Of a DNA stretch of 64,000 nucleotides, positions 58,864 to 64,000 are shown one piece after another. The first letter of the stretch is position 1. Every line of letters starts with the position of its first letter. The stretch is from Lithobates sylvaticus (Eukaryota > Chordata > Amphibia > Anura > Ranidae), in assembly GCA_028564925.1 (NCBI GenBank), contig CM053026.1, forward strand, positions 604,641,616-604,705,615. Direction: 5' to 3'. The notes below the pieces were generated by a model. That model saw only the letters and a program-made list of their open reading frames with translations. It was not told the origin of the DNA and did no database searches. Position numbers and translations under genes: made by a program.

Positions 58864-60543
58864 TAAACAAACTGGAGCTGCATTTGTTCATGGCAACCAG
58901 TCAGATTCTCCTTTTCATTTTTCTGCCCAGCACTGGGAAACTGATAGCTGCCATCTGCTGGTTCAATGGGCAATCAAACAGTTGTAAAGTGGTAATCATG
59001 CATGCTATTTCAGACTGACTTTTTTGAAATTGAACGTCAGGCGCACATTAAATCTTACAGTAAATTGCCTAAATGGTGTGAATTCTGAAAAGAATACTTA
59101 TATAAAATGTAATTCTAAATACCTTTTATGCAACTGTTTAAAGTTGGCTCCTAAAAAAATTGTGTATGCAGCAAAGGCGAAATGACAAATGATGGAGTCC
59201 ATCAGAAGCTGAGAGCTGGAAGGGTTTCTCTCTGGGAGCATGTTGGGGACTGCAGAAAACCAGTCACCTATCTGGAGCTTCTTACAGGAAAAGGACCGTT
59301 GTTCTGTACAAAGGTACTATTCTTGCTCAGTACATAGGCTGCTTAAACAAATAACACTATCCATTACAATTATGCTGGGCAAGATCATTACAGACTATGT
59401 GTTTTTGCTGGATTTCTGTTTTAAATTGAAGAGCCATTTAATAATAATTTATGAAATGTCCTATAACCAGTCCTTTTGAGGATGAGATATTCAGCACTGG
59501 TAATTTTGTAGCAGAATATTTTATGGTACAGTATAACATTTTATATCAGCTTGCTCACCTTACACTATTGTAATAATTCAGCAAGGTCATGAAATGATGC
59601 TGTATGCTAGCTCAATGTAACCAATCAGTAAAATATGGTAGCAAATTATTTCAGGTTACTTCCTTTAAGGGTGAATAAACTTGCTTAAGTCAATATTTAA
59701 ATGTATTCATATAACACTAATTATCAGACCTTAGTCACTGTCTCTTCTTCACGTTACTACCTCAATTGTTAGGACTGTGACTCTTTAAGTCTTAATTTTC
59801 ATTAAAATGGGGGAAAAAAACTCCTCAAGAATGCATTGTGTAATTATTAGTGGAGTGATAGACCAGACTGCGTTCAAATGTGTCACAATTCACTTTACTG
59901 TGTTGTGTAAGCTGGGTGGAAATGCACTACACAAGACATGGATGCTAGTTATTTTTTTATGTTTAAAAATAATCCAGTGATGAGTTTTGAGTTATACATT
60001 TTTTTTTTCCTCTTTTAGAATTTTTTTTTTTTTTAGCAGTATTCAAGTAGATTCTGCTTCAACAAGTTTGGATTTTAATCCATTTCGGTGTGTTTATGGA
60101 GGAAATGTACAGATATTAAGCTTATCGTATTTGCAAAGAGTCTAACATAAATGTTAGCGTATTGTTAAAATGAGCTGCTGTCACCGTGTTGAGGCCAGAT
60201 AACACTTAATTCTGGAACTTTTATTTTATATTGCTGCTTAATTTAGAAGTATATTTTTTAGTACAGACTACAGAGTGAACCTAACCCCATCAGGTCAGCT
60301 TTTTTTCTTAGTGACGAATTGGGTGTTGATGCAGACAGTCTTACTGTGTATGTATGAATATGCTGTCCACATAGCAGGAGACATTGTTAACGTGATTGTG
60401 TGCGTGGCACTGTCTCCTAGGTAGATATTATTTGCACTGTATAGTATTCATTGAACAGTTGTCAGTTGAATTTGGGGAATATATTTGTGATATATAATTT
60501 ACTGTTATATCATTTTAAATATATTTTATGTGGAATTTGGTGC

Positions 60544-60549
60544 AATAAA
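60544..60549 (+). terminator. FNIP2: Candidate FNIP2 polyadenylation signal
   Basis: A canonical AATAAA is followed within about 40 bases by a T/GT-rich tract (TTTTATGTGCGTTTTTATT, then TTGTGTGTTC), the expected downstream element. A second CAATAAAGG lies at about 60602. Confidence 0.5.
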
Positions 60550-62500
60550 CCTTTGAATACATGTTTTATGTGCGTTTTTATTATCTTGTGTGTTCATTAT
60601 GCAATAAAGGAAAACTAATCTCGTAACCCTGTGCTATGGTTATCTGCAATAGTAAACTTTTCAGCTCAGGCCTGGTAAGAGTAAATGAAGGTTGCCCAGA
60701 ATAATGGAGGTAAATGGAGCTCTGTTTTTTCAGCATGTATATACTCTGGACTTTGTTGCTATAATGCCTTGTGAAGAACACTTCACAAGTGCTTATTGCA
60801 GATATTTGAGTGCAGTGATGTGAGATTTGTACTATTTTTTTTTTTTTTTTAAAAAGAGGCTAACTTTATTACATTCCTGCTGCTTTCCCTACTTCAGTCT
60901 CTCTGTCTACCATATGAGATTTAAAAAGAGGAACGGCCATTCCAAAACCATAGGGCTGCCATAGCTCATTTCTCCCTTTTTAAAAAAAATTATTCTTGCC
61001 TGGCTATCCTGCTGCTCACTTTTCTACGTCCCATGCTTGTGTCAAGTTAGGAGCTACAGACAGCAAGACTAATAGTACTTTCCTAAAGGTGATAAGTAAT
61101 GTTTGCTCACATTCCTTTACATGCGTACCTCTAGTAATACCTGTTTAAGAAGTTTCTAAGATGCACAATATGTGGGGGAAGGGGGGTAAAAATTTGCACT
61201 GGCTGGCCAGTAGTTAAAGCTTGTTGCCGGGTATTGCAATTTTTACTAGCTCGGACCATTGTAGGTATGTGTATGTCATGCCTGTGGGATCCCCATGGAA
61301 CCTGGAAATTTCTGTAGTAGACACCACTACCATAGTGATCTGCATTGGTGATTTACAGCTTTCACAGGGATTCCAAAGTCATGGCACCTACATAACTACA
61401 TTGGTGCAAACTGGACCAATGTGTCATGGAAAATTTTATTAATGTATGTTGTCAGATGCCCCCCAGTGTCGGTTTTGCTGTAATGCGCTCATCGGCGCGT
61501 ATTCGCACATAAAGACGTTGGCGGAAGACCATTGGCTGCGTAAACTTTCCTATGGACACTACAGACGTGTTTGCTGGTTTAAGGAAGTTAATTTGTGCCT
61601 CACCGGGAGACTGGCCACTTCCCGGTGACGGCATTAATAGCTTCAAGCAAACATCCCTGTGTACACTGGAACTTTAGCATAACGGTATAAATATTGTGGC
61701 CCACGGAGCCATAGTTTTATATTGTTCGTTGTCATTGAAAGCAGTTTAGACGGTTTGTACATCACTGTTTAGTCTGTTTGAATGTATACATCTGTGATTG
61801 GTTCTTTTGAAGGAAAACAATTGTCCCTGTATTGTAGTCCCTGTATTGTATTTCCTTATATGGTCATTCACATCCTGGGTGAATGAGATGAGGCCACATC
61901 CTTTGTGGGAGGGGTTTAGCTGTTGGAGGCAAACCCCTGAGGGTGTGGCTTGGAATGTTTTCTAAATAAAAGAGTTCACTGAGCTGGGACAGGGCAAGGA
62001 TGCTGACCGAGGCTGAGATGAACATGTAAGAATACTTGCTGTTGCTGGCTGTTTACTGGGCAAATGGGGAACCAGGGACTTAGATGGAAAGCAGCCAGAC
62101 TGAGGTGGTGATGAATGGAATGCTTGGCTGGTGAGGTTTTGGATGCTGATGATGAGAGGATGACGTGAAGCTGCTGGTAATGTCTGTTTTTGGGAGCTGG
62201 GGATCCAGGGAGGCATACGATCAGAGGGTGCATTATATCATAAGATTGAAAGGCGCTTATTAGCGCAAGAGTGTGGTGAAATATCCGCTACAGTTAAAAT
62301 GGCGAGTCAGGTGTTTAAGGGGCAAACAGGGCTTTCCCTCTACACAGGCAGAGAAGGGGAGAGAACAGAGCACAGTCCAATACACGTTTGTTGTCCTGAG
62401 ACAAATGGGGTGCGTTTTCTCTGCCTGATGCGTTGGGAAAGTTTTAGCTTTGCAAAAAGAACAAATGTTTTGTCTTTTGGTATAATGCCGCAATTTTGAT

Positions 62501-62608
62501 CGTGTGTGTGTGTGTGTGTGTATGTATGTCTGTGTGTGTGTGATCGTGTGTATGTGTGTGAATGTATATGTGTGTAATCGTGTGTATGTGTGTGATCGTG
62601 TGTATGTG
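62501..62608. repeat. GTGTGTAT/GATCGTGTGTATGTGT repeat
   Basis: Repeated GATCGTGTGTATGTGTGTG units with GT runs form an impure microsatellite of about 108 bp. Confidence 0.85.
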
Positions 62609-63071
62609 TGGGAGAAGGATTGGCTTGTTATGGAAGTTGATGCCACAGTGAGTAACTTTAGGTGTTTAACAAGAAGTGTATGTTTTAAGTTGTGCTTTTT
62701 CATGTAACTAACACTTTTAAATGTGAGTTAGCCTAAAGTGTTTGTCTATGCGTTAAATGTGATGTCCCATTTGTGTCCGATTGTGTGGGGAGAAGGGTTG
62801 GCTAGTAGGGAAGCTTGTGCTAGTTTTGGTGGGAACAACTGCTTTGCATGCGTTAACGACGCCATTTTGTACCCTGGCTTTCATCTGCCATTTCCTTCTG
62901 TTGTTGTTTCATTGGATAGCATATGTTACTAAGTGTGCATTCTCAATTGTGCAGTGAGATTACATACTTTTTAGTGGAACTGTTCCTAAAGTGTATGTTT
63001 TAAGTTGTGCTGGGCCTTCCTATAGGGGAAGGGGCAAACATCATTCCTTTGTGTGTGAAACCATGTGCTAG

Positions 63072-63150
63072 TTTCGGCGGGAAAAAATCCCTCATGTTGT
63101 AGCCTAGCCTTTGTCTATTATAGGCTAGCTGTTTTCGTTTGGCGGGAAAA
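63072..63150 (+). promoter_or_regulatory. Pair of E2F-like sites
   Basis: TTTCGGCGGGAAAA (63072-63085) and TTTGGCGGGAAAA (63138-63150) both fit the E2F core TTTSSCGC/GGCGGGAA. A weaker GTTTTGGTGGGAA lies at about 62822. They sit in similar, loosely repeated sequence. Consensus match only. Confidence 0.35.
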
Positions 63151-64000
63151 ACTCCATCTTGCTGAAGTCTGGCCTTTGATATGGTTTTTTTCATCGGCCA
63201 TCTTGTTGTATCTGCTGTGTTCAGCCTTTGGTGCAGATTTTCCTTTTTAAGTGAATTCTATTTTTTTGTACTTTTTACATATTTTTAAGTAAAGCTTTTG
63301 CGTTTTCTGTATTGAATTTTGATTTCCATTTGAATCTAGACTGGGTTTGTGTATAGTGAAACTAGCTTTGCAAGTATATGGGAGTGTCTCAGATGGTTAT
63401 TCATTGTTCTTTTTAGGCTTGTATTGTTTAAGCCTGCACTTGAAAATCTAGCCTCCCTCCCTCTTTCCTCTTCATTGATATTTAAATTAACCAGTTTGAT
63501 GAGTTTCGATGTATCCACAGGAGGGGAGGGGCTTTTGATTGTTTGTGGCCTGCAATGGAAGGGAAAGGCTTTGATTGCACTGTTGTGTGGTATTCTGGTC
63601 TCAAAACTTGTGGTTTGATTTCCCAGGGGATATGAGTCAAGGGGGATTTTAACATAGGGGTTAATTCCACCCACTCCAGGAAAAAAGGTTTTTTTATTTG
63701 CTGATGCTAGCCATAGATTTTTCTAATGTCTTGATAGACAAAATATGATGCTATTCAAGACTCCCCCTCCCCCTCCCTCTTCCTGTTCAGGTGTGCAACA
63801 GGAAGTTGATGAGAGGGGCCTGGGGTCTTTTGAATTAGGACAAAATCTTTTTGATTTTTAAAGTAAATTAAGGTTTATATTGTAATACAGTTTTGGGGAG
63901 GCATTAAAGTTATTGTAATATCGAGGTACAGAGAGAAGCCATAATATTTGTTTTGAATAGAGGAGGATTTCATGGTGTTTTGTAGTTTGTCTGACAACAC

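Larger units (their letters stand above)
53405..60565 (+). other. FNIP2: FNIP2 3'UTR (inferred)
   Basis: No splice or coding signal follows the TAA, and the sequence is AT-rich with no long ORF up to an AATAAA at 60544-60549. It contains a fragment of the 28.5-kb TTAA family (about 53965-54130), a MITE (54873-56273) interrupted by a TTAA element (55099-56169), the 56486-57053 foldback and a Harbinger-like MITE (58508-58863). An earlier polyadenylation site would shorten the UTR; the extent is inferred. Confidence 0.55.
60570..64000. other. Downstream intergenic region
   Basis: No coding exon was recognised. Contents: a small hairpin CACCGGGAGACTGGCCACTTCCCGGTG (61601-61627, shown in part by its CACCGGGA and TCCCGGTG arms), an AATAAA near 61966, a GTGTGTAT-rich tract (62501-62608) and loosely repeated GGCGGGAAAA blocks (62808-63200). 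Confidence 0.6.

Noticed and set aside
61850-63650. Possible LTR or endogenous retrovirus region
   Set aside because: There is an AATAAA near 61966 and repeated blocks, but no paired repeats or recognisable retroviral parts.

Overview
The window is vertebrate, and almost certainly anuran (frog), nuclear DNA. One host gene runs through it on the + strand: FNIP2 (folliculin-interacting protein 2). Sixteen coding exons with GT/AG splice sites run from 6502 to the stop codon at 53404. Together they encode 1,038 residues in one continuous frame. The first exons (roughly the N-terminal 80-100 residues) lie before the window, and a 3'UTR of about 7 kb follows. The gene is called FNIP2 rather than FNIP1 from exon motifs such as [34 protein letters not shown] and [22 protein letters not shown]. 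The frog call, perhaps a ranid, rests on the repeats: TTAA-flanked MITE families, Harbinger, hAT, Tc1, DIRS-type and Tx1/L1-like elements, plus long microsatellites.

Layout: 1-6501 is an upstream intron with nested MITEs and a tRNA-derived SINE. 6502-11919 holds four exons. 11920-23116 is an 11-kb intron dominated by a 7,655-bp PIF/Harbinger transposon (12842-20496). 23117-35572 holds four exons, with a 965-bp tandem duplication, a nested hAT/TTAA element, a ~345-bp AT-rich tandem array and a Tc1 remnant in the introns. 35573-44171 has two broken DIRS-type fossils in neighbouring introns. 44172-53404 holds the remaining exons, including the 1,264-bp exon, and a Tx1/L1-like LINE tail. 53405 to about 60565 is the 3'UTR, which contains MITEs and a long foldback. 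60570-64000 shows no gene.

The most notable system is the Harbinger element. It has matched ends (AGCCCCATACACACG) and a TTA target duplication, and it carries three spliced, apparently intact genes. These are a DDE transposase (minus strand), a MADF-domain protein (minus) and a Myb/SANT-like coiled-coil protein (plus). The two DNA-binding genes are divergent across a ~310-bp spacer. The plus gene and the transposase converge on a 248-bp foldback. The element sits inside an older TTAA-type transposon, and a second copy of that older family at 28549-29551 preserves the unoccupied target site. The transposase probably works with one or both DNA-binding proteins that recognise the clustered TTGTCCGWCGGACAA palindromes near the ends. 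That cooperation is inferred from the family, not shown by the sequence.
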